DNA of 6,484 bases from Solobacterium sp. (GTDB lineage Bacteria > Bacillota_I > Bacilli_A > Erysipelotrichales > Erysipelotrichaceae): assembly GCA_017536845.1 (NCBI GenBank), contig JAFWCP010000257.1:1-6484 (forward strand), in the 5' to 3' direction. This document shows, one piece after another, positions 1 through 6,484 of the stretch. Position numbers and translations under genes: made by a program. The notes beneath the pieces are model-generated. The model ran no database searches. It saw nothing but the letters and a program-made list of their open reading frames with translations, and was not told the DNA's origin. Positions within the stretch are counted from its first letter, which is position 1; each line of letters opens with the position of its first letter.

Positions 1-19
1 CAACTCTTACATCTGTCAT
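1..19 (-). CDS. Start of a gene leaving the left edge (product unknown, possibly gltX)
   Basis: Only the first six codons are in the window and read MTDVRV, starting at the ATG at 19-17. A consensus promoter (57-85) and a strong AAGGAGG (40-34) lie just upstream, so a real gene start is likely. The gap from AAGGAGG to ATG is 14 nt, longer than usual, and holds a 12-nt palindrome. Many glutamyl-tRNA synthetases begin with a closely similar string (M-T-x-V-R-V-R-F-A-P-S), so gltX is a guess. Six residues cannot establish it. Confidence 0.45.
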
Positions 20-33
20 ATTGTCTTTAAAGA

Positions 34-40
34 CCTCCTT
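34..40 (-). promoter_or_regulatory. Ribosome binding site of the left-edge gene
   Basis: The minus strand reads AAGGAGG, a near-perfect anti-Shine-Dalgarno complement, 14 nt before the ATG at 19-17. The palindrome GTCTTTAAAGAC (23-34) fills most of the spacer. If it folded as a short hairpin it would bring the site closer to the start codon. Confidence 0.55.
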
Positions 41-56
41 GTAATGATGTGACTTA

Positions 57-85
57 ATTATAGAATTTTGTCAATTCCCAGTCAA
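57..85 (-). promoter_or_regulatory. Sigma-A type promoter of the left-edge gene
   Basis: On the minus strand TTGACT (85-80) and TATAAT (62-57) are separated by exactly 17 bp, giving an 11 of 12 consensus match. Transcription should start near position 50 and yield a leader of about 30 nt. The heptamer AATTGAC occurs twice on this strand, at 87-81 and 76-70, 11 bp apart. The first copy overlaps the -35 box and the second lies in the spacer. Confidence 0.75.
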
Positions 86-102
86 TTCTATTCTTCAATG
101 AA

Positions 103-1017
103 TTATGCAAATTCGTTCAGGTTCAAAGGCCTCTCGCTGAGTGCAAAAGCCTGTTCAACGGTTTCGCATCTGACCCCGTATAATTTCGCAAAAAGGTCAC
201 GGTCATTGAGCCTTGCCATGACTGAATCATACTTGACGATTTTCGCTTCCGGGAAGGCGCGTGAGAGGTCTTCGGCCGCGGAAAGATGGAGCTGGACAAC
301 CAGCCGTTCCGACAGGGCAGCGTTGAGCAGTTTGATTAACGAAGTGGAATCCAGATAGATCATTTCCTCCACCTTCAGTTCATTGCCTTCCGGCACCATG
401 ACCGCATAGCCCATGATCTGGTTCTTGCCGTTGTAGTAGGCAACAATCTTGCCTCCCCTTGCCGTGATTTCCTTCTTATAATTCACAAAGTACGCCAGGT
501 CCCTGGCATAGAACCCGTTGAAGCGTTTGATGAAGTTGGAATACACCTTCAGCAGCTCCAGGGGCTGCGGGTCATAGGCACAGCCAAACGGCGCAATGCG
601 CTTGACATCCTTGCGTTCCAGGGTAATGCGCTGACGGCGGTAGATGGTCCGAAACCCCAGCGGTTCGTACAGCTTCGGCATTTCCGTGCGCAGCAGCGTA
701 ATCAGTTCGGTATGCTCGCAGGCATCCAGCACAACTTCCATCAGGTCCCGCATATGGCCCTGCTTGCGGTACTGCGGCAATGTCGCAATCCCGATTAACA
801 TGCTCACCCGCAAAGCCCGTTCGTTGAACATCAGGGCATGCGTATTACGCACAAGGATGGATACAATGTGGTTGTTCACCAGGTTGACGTAACAGTTGTC
901 CGGATCATACTGGTTTTTGAAATAATAATCGATGTAGCGGGGATCTTCTTCCGGAAAGCATTCTTTCCAGATCCTTCGGATTTCCACTGTCATCTCATCG
1001 GTTGCCTTAATGATCAT
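103..1017 (-). CDS. Eis-like GNAT family N-acetyltransferase
   Basis: Probable acetyl-CoA-dependent N-acetyltransferase of the Eis-like (multi-domain GNAT) group, 304 residues from the chosen start. The substrate is unknown. The first GNAT domain spans about residues 1-135. Its acetyl-CoA loop is seen at IGIATLPQYRKQGHMRDLM (75-93), with Q-x-x-G and R following beta strand 4, and the motif B-like YEPLGF is at 117-122. A second GNAT-like part follows (about 150-245, including GYAVMV at 203-208 and the acidic strand LKVEEMIYLD). The C-terminal tail (255-304) resembles the start of the SCP2-like domain of Eis proteins but is short. An ATG 30 bp upstream is in frame. I prefer the ATG at 1017 because AAAGGAG (1032-1026) sits 8 nt before it, while the upstream one has no clear site. 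It overlaps the preceding membrane protein gene by 11 bp and is the last gene of the rapZ-whiA operon. Eis proteins in mycobacteria acetylate aminoglycosides, but that cannot be transferred to this gene. Confidence 0.82.
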   Translation of the reverse strand: MIIKATDEMTVEIRRIWKECFPEEDPRYIDYYFKNQYDPDNCYVNLVNNHIVSILVRNTHALMFNERALRVSMLIGIATLPQYRKQGHMRDLMEVVLDACEHTELITLLRTEMPKLYEPLGFRTIYRRQRITLERKDVKRIAPFGCAYDPQPLELLKVYSNFIKRFNGFYARDLAYFVNYKKEITARGGKIVAYYNGKNQIMGYAVMVPEGNELKVEEMIYLDSTSLIKLLNAALSERLVVQLHLSAAEDLSRAFPEAKIVKYDSVMARLNDRDLFAKLYGVRCETVEQAFALSERPLNLNEFA

Positions 1018-1228
1018 CCTCCGCACTCCTTTCCGTATATTCCGCATCGATGACCGTCATGTCATCATTCATCAGTTCTTTTTTCATTCGATAAGCCAGG
1101 TATTTCTGCCGTCCCCAGAAGATCAGGAACCCCAGCGGGATGGTCCACCAGAACCATCTCAGGAACCCGAGGACCACGACAATCACGGCAATGACCAGCA
1201 GCCATTTCAGGATCGTATCCCGCATCAT
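1007..1228 (-). CDS. Small membrane protein, unknown function
   Basis: This 73-residue protein is unrecognised. Residues 7-39 are strongly hydrophobic and interrupted by R24, which suggests two short membrane helices (about 7-22 and 26-39) forming a hairpin, or one long helix. A basic stretch follows (RQKYLAYRMKK, 40-50), then an acidic soluble tail rich in D and E (51-73). The basic stretch favours a cytoplasmic C-terminus by the positive-inside rule. The ATG at 1228-1226 overlaps the whiA stop in ATGA, typical of translational coupling. The next codon is also ATG (1225), so the start is uncertain by one residue. A weak AGGTG lies 6 nt upstream of the first ATG. The gene overlaps the next one by 11 bp. 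The tight packing on both sides supports it being real. Confidence 0.78.
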   Translation of the reverse strand: MMRDTILKWLLVIAVIVVVLGFLRWFWWTIPLGFLIFWGRQKYLAYRMKKELMNDDMTVIDAEYTERSAEDDH

Positions 1229-2160
1229 GTCCGCACCTGTTCTGCCAGTTCATGGATCTTTTCCAGCCGGTGCTTCACGCCGGATTTGGACACCGTCTGG
1301 CCGGTCTTCTGTTCATACAGCTCGCACATTTCCTTTAAGGAAGCTTCCGGATGTTCCTTCCGCAGTTCAATGATATCCACAAGCTTCCGGTCCAGGCTGC
1401 GGATGCGGTCATGTTCTTCAAGGACAGCAATATCCTCCAGCTGTTTCCTCGCAGCTGTCTGGGCCTTGACTTCATTGGCAATATCAATGTTGTTCAGCCG
1501 CTGCATGTTGTTGTGCAGGTCACGTTCGATGTAGGCCTCCATGAAGATAAAGAAGGCGTTTTCGGCCGAGACCAGGCTCAGCACATCACCGATCTTTTCC
1601 TGCTGTTTGACATATACCACAAAGCGGCTTCTTCGCTCCGTGATCCTGGCATTGATGGCAAATCGTTCCAGCAATGATACCAGGAAACGGGCGTGTTCTT
1701 CGCTGTCGGTCGCAATTTCCAGATGGTAGTTGTTCGACGAAGGCGGGTTGACGGAGCCGGCTGCCAGAAACGCCCCGGCAAGATAGGCCTTGGCCCAGTT
1801 GTCTGCCGCGACAATCCGTGAATACGGTTTGTCCAGCAGTCCCCGGGGCCCATACAGGCCGACATCCTCAAGGATGCTGTCGACATCACCGATGATGCGG
1901 ATGCCGTAGATGTTGTTCTTGCGCAGGTTCATCTTCTTCTTGACGAACATTTCCATATCCGCCGGATAGCGCTCTTTCACCAGCCGGTAGACGGTGCGGG
2001 CTACGGCGGCGTTTTCCACTGTCACCAGCAGCTGCTTGCCGCGGCTGGAGAGGACGATGGAAGAAGTCATCTTCAGCAGGGCACTGAGTTCCGCCCTGGC
2101 TTCGTTTTCTTCAAAGATCTCGTTAGCGACTTCCTGCTTGACTTCGGATGTAAATGACAT
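1225..2160 (-). CDS. whiA: DNA-binding protein WhiA
   Basis: WhiA family protein (YvcL in Bacillus subtilis), 311 residues, the usual length. The family acts on chromosome segregation and division in Bacillus and controls sporulation genes in Streptomyces. It combines a degenerate LAGLIDADG homing-endonuclease fold, without nuclease activity, with a C-terminal helix-turn-helix. The family N-terminus MSFTSEVKQEV is present. The LAGLIDADG-like core is seen at YLAGAFLAAGSVNPP (126-140) with YHLEIATDSEEHA (145-157). The helix-turn-helix region covers about 254-308, with the conserved ELRKEHPEASLKEMCEL (265-281) and VSKSGVKHRL (290-299). The usual FLAGGS is FLAAGS here. An AGGAGG (2171-2166) overlapping the rapZ stop codon sits 5 nt before the ATG. 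It lies 9 bp after rapZ with no yvcK between them, which differs from the Bacillus order. Confidence 0.96.
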   Translation of the reverse strand: MSFTSEVKQEVANEIFEENEARAELSALLKMTSSIVLSSRGKQLLVTVENAAVARTVYRLVKERYPADMEMFVKKKMNLRKNNIYGIRIIGDVDSILEDVGLYGPRGLLDKPYSRIVAADNWAKAYLAGAFLAAGSVNPPSSNNYHLEIATDSEEHARFLVSLLERFAINARITERRSRFVVYVKQQEKIGDVLSLVSAENAFFIFMEAYIERDLHNNMQRLNNIDIANEVKAQTAARKQLEDIAVLEEHDRIRSLDRKLVDIIELRKEHPEASLKEMCELYEQKTGQTVSKSGVKHRLEKIHELAEQVRT

Positions 2161-2169
2161 GGGTACCTC

Positions 2170-3033
2170 CTAACTGCGGATCCACTCTTTTTCATCACGA
2201 TGTTCCTTATAGCAATGGTAGGTATCCTTGTAATGCTCATACAGGAAATTCGTAATCGTCACCGAGCGGTGCTGGCCGCCGGTACAGCCGATGGCCATGG
2301 TGAAATGGTTCTTCCCTTCCCGCTGATACTGCGTAAACATATAATCCGTAAAGGCCAGCAGCTTTTCAATAAACGTCTCTGTTTCTTCCTTTTCCATGAC
2401 ATATCTGTAGACACATTCATCATCGCCGGAATACATCCGCAAAGACGGCTCCCAGAACGGGTTGGGCAGAAACCTTACATCGATTAACATATCCGCATCC
2501 ATCGGCACACCGTATTTGTAGCCGAAGGAGACAAACGAAATCGTAAAGGCGGGAACGGCACTGGTGCCGAACAGCCGCTGCAGGCGGGTGCGGAATTCCT
2601 TCTCCGAAAGGAAAGATGTATCAATCCTGATGATGGAAGAATACAGGTGCCGGGAGAACATCTGCCGTTCCACGGAAATGGCTTCTTCCAGGGTATTGAC
2701 TGTATTCATCAATAATAAAGGATGGGCCCGCCGGGTGCTCTTGTAACGCTGTAAAAGCACGCTGTCGGCGGCATCCAGGAACAGCACTTCCACTTCAATG
2801 TCCTGTCCCTTCAGATGGGTCAGGAAAGACGGAAAATCACCGGCACTGGTTGCCAGCGCAATATGGTTGAAACGAGGGTCCGTGCTGGTGACAATCATGT
2901 CTACAAAAACCGAGACAAGCTGCACCGGAAGGTTATCAATAACATGATAGCCCATATCTTCCAGAATCCGCATTGCCGTGGATTTTCCCGCTCCGGACAT
3001 ACCGGAGACAAGTACGATTCTATTCTTTGCCAT
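2170..3033 (-). CDS. rapZ: RapZ/YvcJ family nucleotide-binding protein (RNase adapter)
   Basis: P-loop nucleotide-binding protein of the RapZ family, 287 residues, normal length. In E. coli RapZ guides RNase E to the GlmZ small RNA. In Bacillus YvcJ binds and hydrolyses nucleotides and affects competence, and the role in other Bacillota is not settled. The Walker A motif is GMSGAGKST at 11-19. The family signatures follow: RRAHPL (101-106), FGYKYGVPMDAD (170-181), DVRFLPNPF (185-193) and GCTGGQHRSV (249-258) in the C-terminal domain. An ATG three codons upstream (3042) has its purine-rich stretch directly against the codon. The ATG at 3033 leaves AGGGGA about 8 nt upstream and gives the family N-terminus MAKNRIVLVSG, so I chose it. 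It is the first gene of the minus-strand operon. Confidence 0.95.
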   Translation of the reverse strand: MAKNRIVLVSGMSGAGKSTAMRILEDMGYHVIDNLPVQLVSVFVDMIVTSTDPRFNHIALATSAGDFPSFLTHLKGQDIEVEVLFLDAADSVLLQRYKSTRRAHPLLLMNTVNTLEEAISVERQMFSRHLYSSIIRIDTSFLSEKEFRTRLQRLFGTSAVPAFTISFVSFGYKYGVPMDADMLIDVRFLPNPFWEPSLRMYSGDDECVYRYVMEKEETETFIEKLLAFTDYMFTQYQREGKNHFTMAIGCTGGQHRSVTITNFLYEHYKDTYHCYKEHRDEKEWIRS

Positions 3034-3058
3034 ATTCCCCATCCCCTGACAGGACTCT

Positions 3059-3067
3059 ATTTTACCA
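3059..3067 (-). promoter_or_regulatory. Extended -10 promoter of the rapZ-whiA operon
   Basis: The minus strand reads TGGTAAAAT: an extended -10 TG (3067-3066) and TAAAAT (3064-3059), 5 of 6 to consensus. No good -35 is present at the right distance (AGGCCA at 3088-3083 matches 3 of 6), which fits an extended -10 promoter. Transcription would begin near 3052, leaving a leader of about 20 nt. It diverges from the glycosidase promoter about 40 bp away. Confidence 0.55.
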
Positions 3068-3103
3068 TAATCCGTACAGAAATGGCCTGCCGTCGCGCAG
3101 ATG

Positions 3104-3133
3104 TTGAAAACGCATTCATCAACAGGATATAAT
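3104..3133 (+). promoter_or_regulatory. Sigma-A type promoter of the 6-phospho-beta-glucosidase gene
   Basis: TTGAAA (3104-3109) and a perfect TATAAT (3128-3133) are 18 bp apart. Transcription should start near 3140. AAAGGAG (3148-3154) follows, 10 nt before the ATG at 3165. The -35 box is embedded in a cre-like operator. Confidence 0.75.
3105..3118 (+). promoter_or_regulatory. cre-like operator (CcpA-type catabolite control site)
   Basis: TGAAAACGCATTCA matches the cre consensus TGWAANCGNTNWCA at every defined position but one (A instead of T at position 10). It has dyad symmetry, TGAA facing TTCA around a central CG. It covers five of the six -35 bases of the glycosidase promoter, so a bound CcpA-like protein would block RNA polymerase. 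A sugar-phosphate hydrolase is a typical target of this control. The regulator gene is not in the window. Confidence 0.6.
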
Positions 3134-3149
3134 GATCGCAGCGAAATAA

Positions 3150-4622
<1,473 letters not shown>

Positions 4623-4626
4623 TACG

Positions 4627-4656
4627 AAAACAGGGCTGCAGTGCAGTCCTGTTTTT
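4627..4656. terminator. Bidirectional rho-independent terminator
   Basis: A 13-bp stem, AAAACAGGGCTGC (4627-4639) with GCAGTCCTGTTTT (4643-4655) and one G-U pair, encloses an AGT loop and is followed by a T run to 4656. It starts 4 bp after the glycosidase stop. The A run on its left gives a T run on the other strand, so it can also end the convergent lipoprotein transcript, whose stop is about 65 bp to the right. Confidence 0.88.
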
Positions 4657-4720
4657 ATGATGTCAGGCGAAATGAACACCGTTTCCGTCCTTCCGCCGGA
4701 AAACAAAGCCCAGTGTGATG

Positions 4721-5773
4721 TCAGCGGCCAAGGATTGCGCAGGAACCCTTGCTGATATCAAAAGCAACAAGGCTGAAGTCATTTTCAACGAAAGCTTCGC
4801 AGATGATCTTCCCGTGAATGACCCGCAGAATATCCGAAACGAATGTAGTCAGCCCATGCTCTTCCGGACGGAATCGCTGAACTTCTTTTCCCTGCCAGTC
4901 ATAGACCACAAGCTGAAAGGGTTCATGCCTGCGGTCAGTGACATAAATATAGTTTTCATCATGATAAGAGATCCGGCACTCATCTTCCAAGGCAAGCAGG
5001 ATATTTCCCTCGCGGTCGATCAGGCGGCTGTTTACCGCCTTCATGACGTCTATGTCATATACGGCAAAACGGCCGTTGTTTGCAAAGCAATGAGCTGCGT
5101 CTTCAATGATGACGCTCTCTGCAAAATCATCCAGTGCTACTTCGAATACGTCGCTCTGCATTGCTTCGTCAAAAACCGTAAAGTAACAGAAGCCGCCATC
5201 TACGACCGGCAGATCAATCAGATAGCTTTCTTTCCGGTACAGGACCTTTCCTTTGAAATCATAGATGGCAAGCTGAGTGGAATCTGCGGAGCGTGAAAGG
5301 GCAAAGATCATATTACGATGGACCGTGATGCCCGTGATATTGTCCGAAAAGGAAATGATTTTCTGCCGCGCAGATCCATCTTTGGAGATGCTCATCAGCG
5401 TAAAGGAAGACACACCATCGGTATTGAGATAATTGACGCAGTACAGCAAGCGGTTATCATAGACATAAATCTGCACCGGCAGCGCTGTTTCCTGATAACG
5501 CTTCATCGGCTCAGTTACCCCTGAAAATGGTACATCATCCTGATAGCTCAATTCACAGACATACACCGGCGTATCATCGTTTTCATAATAATACAGTACC
5601 CCGTCTGTTCCTAAGGCAAAGAACCCGTTTTCGTCAGCAGCGACCTGTGTCATCCCCTGATAGCCTGAAACCTGGTTCATCGGACTGATGTCACAAGGCT
5701 GAAGCTTCGTTGGAAATGAACAGCCGCAAAGGAAAAGCAGAGAAGCAAGTATTATCTTGGGTCCATTTGCCAT
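4721..5773 (-). CDS. Putative lipoprotein with beta-propeller-like repeats
   Basis: This 350-residue protein matches no family I can name. It opens with a short n-region carrying K6, a hydrophobic core (IILASLLFLCG, 7-17) and the lipobox-like LCGC with C18 as the lipidated cysteine. C16 is an unlikely alternative because of the preceding leucine. It should therefore be anchored outside the membrane. The rest is rich in short beta strands with a recurring pattern of hydrophobic strand, aspartate, G-K/G-N turn, strand: LAIYDFKGKVLYR (168-180), SRLIDREGNILLAL (249-262), QLVVYDWQGKEVQRF (287-301) and LVAFDISKG (335-343). This suggests a beta-propeller of the kind that binds proteins or ligands; that is inference. 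No transmembrane segment is visible after the signal. The ATG at 5773 has AGGAG (5787-5783) 9 nt upstream, inside the preceding reading frame, and the two overlap by 22 bp, so they are probably co-transcribed. The stop is followed by the shared terminator. Confidence 0.85.
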   Translation of the reverse strand: MANGPKIILASLLFLCGCSFPTKLQPCDISPMNQVSGYQGMTQVAADENGFFALGTDGVLYYYENDDTPVYVCELSYQDDVPFSGVTEPMKRYQETALPVQIYVYDNRLLYCVNYLNTDGVSSFTLMSISKDGSARQKIISFSDNITGITVHRNMIFALSRSADSTQLAIYDFKGKVLYRKESYLIDLPVVDGGFCYFTVFDEAMQSDVFEVALDDFAESVIIEDAAHCFANNGRFAVYDIDVMKAVNSRLIDREGNILLALEDECRISYHDENYIYVTDRRHEPFQLVVYDWQGKEVQRFRPEEHGLTTFVSDILRVIHGKIICEAFVENDFSLVAFDISKGSCAILGR

Positions 5774-5995
5774 ATTTCTGTGCTCCTGTCAAAAACTTCC
5801 TGCACATTGTCAGAAGAAACAATCAGATATTCTGTTTCTGTAAACGTTTCCGCAGATATGCCTTTCAGAATCTGATCGATCTGTTTCATAGCCGTTTCAA
5901 CAACAGCTTCATAATTCATCATTGTCAGCGCTGTGAGCTTACCTTCTGCAAGATTGATCAGCTGAACGGATGAGACTCCGTTTACAACAATGTCA
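5752..5995 (-). pseudogene. 3' exon of a gene interrupted by a group II intron (product unknown)
   Basis: About 80 codons, from DIVVNGVSSVQ to the end EIWQMDPR, read as ordinary protein with alternating hydrophobic strands and an amphipathic helix (around MMNYEAVVETAMKQIDQI). I do not recognise the family. The open frame formally extends upstream to an ATG at 6123, but the first 43 codons of that 123-codon frame lie in the 3' part of a group II intron (domains V and VI), so they should not be read as protein. The true 5' part of the gene lies on the far side of the intron, outside the window. If the intron splices accurately, the gene may still be functional, so 'pseudogene' here means interrupted rather than proven dead. 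An internal start at the MM pair (around 5922) cannot be excluded but has no convincing ribosome binding site. The 3' end overlaps the lipoprotein gene by 22 bp. Confidence 0.6.
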
Positions 5996-6484
5996 ATAGG
6001 TAATCCTTTGAAGTCATCTCCGGATTTTCCCCTGACCCACACCGTGCATGAGACTTTCACCTCACACGGCGTTCCATCGGTATGCCTCTCATACCGACTG
6101 GGGGCTGTTCCTCCCTCTTCCATTACAGAAGAGATCTTCAGTCGTGCTCCCCGCTTTCACATCAACAGGCCTCATTGCCTTTTCAGCCAGGCTCTTCCTG
6201 TCCATGCTTCCCACGTTCCATGATCCTTATCCATTCTATATACCCTCAGGCGCCCTCTTTATCCCCGCCGGTATGGATGATACCAGTTATATCATCAGGA
6301 CGTTCCGCTGTACGATACGTACTGATCCCGCCGGCTTATTGTTTTTCGGCTTCAGGAGATTTTCATTCAAGGGTTCGTCAGTATTGTCTACATTCTCGCC
6401 ATAGGCATTTTATCGGACCGCCGGCTGATCTTTCACAGCCGTCTTCACCGGGCTTCATACCGCAATATGCTGAAGTATTGCCGC
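5996..6484 (-). mobile_element. Group II intron, 3' part (runs off the right edge)
   Basis: A self-splicing retroelement RNA on the minus strand, identified by its domain V (6072-6039) and a domain VI-like stretch after it. In the latter, AATCC (6026-6022) pairs with GGATT (6006-6002) and AGG (6033-6031) with CCT (6000-5998), leaving A6001 unpaired as a candidate branch point. The intron probably ends at CCTAT (6000-5996), an AY end. The branch point would be 6 nt from the end where 7 or 8 is usual, so the boundary may be off by a base or two. Upstream of domain V the minus strand has compact hairpins at 6096-6078 (7-bp stem), 6286-6268 (7-bp stem with one G-U), 6322-6310 (5-bp stem) and 6440-6423 (5-bp stem). 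All minus-strand frames carry stops, and no YADD or other reverse transcriptase motif is present. The 361 bases from 6124 to 6484 therefore hold structured intron RNA rather than a gene. Whether an intron-encoded protein lies further right or the intron lacks one cannot be told. No clear GTGCG-type 5' end is in view. Confidence 0.78.
6039..6072 (-). ncRNA. Group II intron domain V (catalytic hairpin)
   Basis: This 34-nt element has the exact domain V layout. Reading 6072 to 6039, the parts are: 8-nt lower strand ACGCCGTG, 6-nt upper strand TGAGGT, GAAA tetraloop, 6-nt GTCTCA, 2-nt 3' bulge TG, 8-nt CACGGTGT. Both helices pair throughout, with three G-U wobbles. The catalytic triad at positions 2-4 is CGC rather than the more common AGC; CGC is known from class C introns such as that of Oceanobacillus iheyensis. 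The layout of 8+6+4+6+2+8 is the same as in the lactococcal Ll.LtrB intron. Confidence 0.88.

Noticed and set aside
1015..1047. Upstream ATG at 1047 as the acetyltransferase start
   Set aside because: It lies deep inside the preceding gene and lacks a ribosome binding site, while the ATG at 1017 has AAAGGAG at 8 nt and gives a family-like N-terminus.
4681..4704. Imperfect hairpin (GTTTCCG facing CGGAAAAC) between the two convergent genes
   Set aside because: The stem is short and bulged and has no T run. The hairpin at 4627-4656 explains termination on both strands.
4715..5296. Long plus-strand open frame of 193 codons
   Set aside because: It is antisense to the lipoprotein gene, which has the signal sequence, ribosome binding site and protein-like pattern.
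6048..6404. Plus-strand open frame of 118 codons
   Set aside because: It runs antisense through the intron's domain V and hairpins, with no ribosome binding site and unusual composition, so it is a chance frame.
6445..6483. Minus-strand codons QYFSILRYEAR followed by a stop at the right edge, possibly the C-terminus of an intron-encoded protein
   Set aside because: Twelve residues without a diagnostic motif. The surrounding hairpins fit intron RNA equally well, so it is not supported as a feature.
6326..6484. Open plus-strand frame of 53 codons to the right edge, containing a hydrophobic stretch (IFIQGFVSIVYILAIGIL)
   Set aside because: It has no usable start codon near the AGGAG at 6354-6358 (only ATT follows). 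It lies opposite structured group II intron RNA, where chance open frames are expected. If more sequence shows it continuing into a long conserved protein, it should be reconsidered.

Overview
This roughly 50% GC window looks like chromosomal DNA of a low-to-mid-GC Gram-positive bacterium (Bacillota). The evidence is a rapZ-whiA gene pair, strong AGGAGG ribosome binding sites, canonical sigma-A promoters, a CcpA-type cre-like site and a lipoprotein signal. The condensed rapZ-whiA order without yvcK, together with the base composition, would fit an Erysipelotrichaceae-like gut organism. That placement is inference, not something the sequence proves.

Left part (1-3070, minus strand): a tight four-gene operon runs right to left as rapZ, whiA, a 73-residue membrane protein and an Eis-like GNAT acetyltransferase. 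Gaps are 9 bp, a 4-bp overlap and an 11-bp overlap. It starts from an extended -10 promoter near 3060. Beyond the acetyltransferase, a strong separate promoter (57-85) and a ribosome binding site lead into the first six codons of another minus-strand gene that leaves the window.

Middle part (3071-4656): a divergent promoter region drives a single plus-strand gene for a GH1 6-phospho-beta-glucosidase. Its -35 box overlaps a near-consensus cre site, which suggests carbon catabolite repression. The gene ends in a strong hairpin terminator that also serves the convergent neighbour.

Right part (4657-6484, minus strand): a lipoprotein with a beta-propeller-like repeat pattern overlaps by 22 bp the end of an upstream reading frame. 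That upstream frame is not one gene. Its first 43 apparent codons are the 3' end of a group II intron, with a textbook 34-nt domain V carrying a CGC triad, and the rest is the 3' exon of an interrupted, unrecognised gene. The intron runs off the right edge. The part in view has several small hairpins, no long minus-strand reading frame and no visible reverse transcriptase motif.

The most notable points are the group II intron and the false chimeric ORF it creates, the loss of yvcK from between rapZ and whiA, and the cre/-35 overlap. I saw no new defence or metabolic system.
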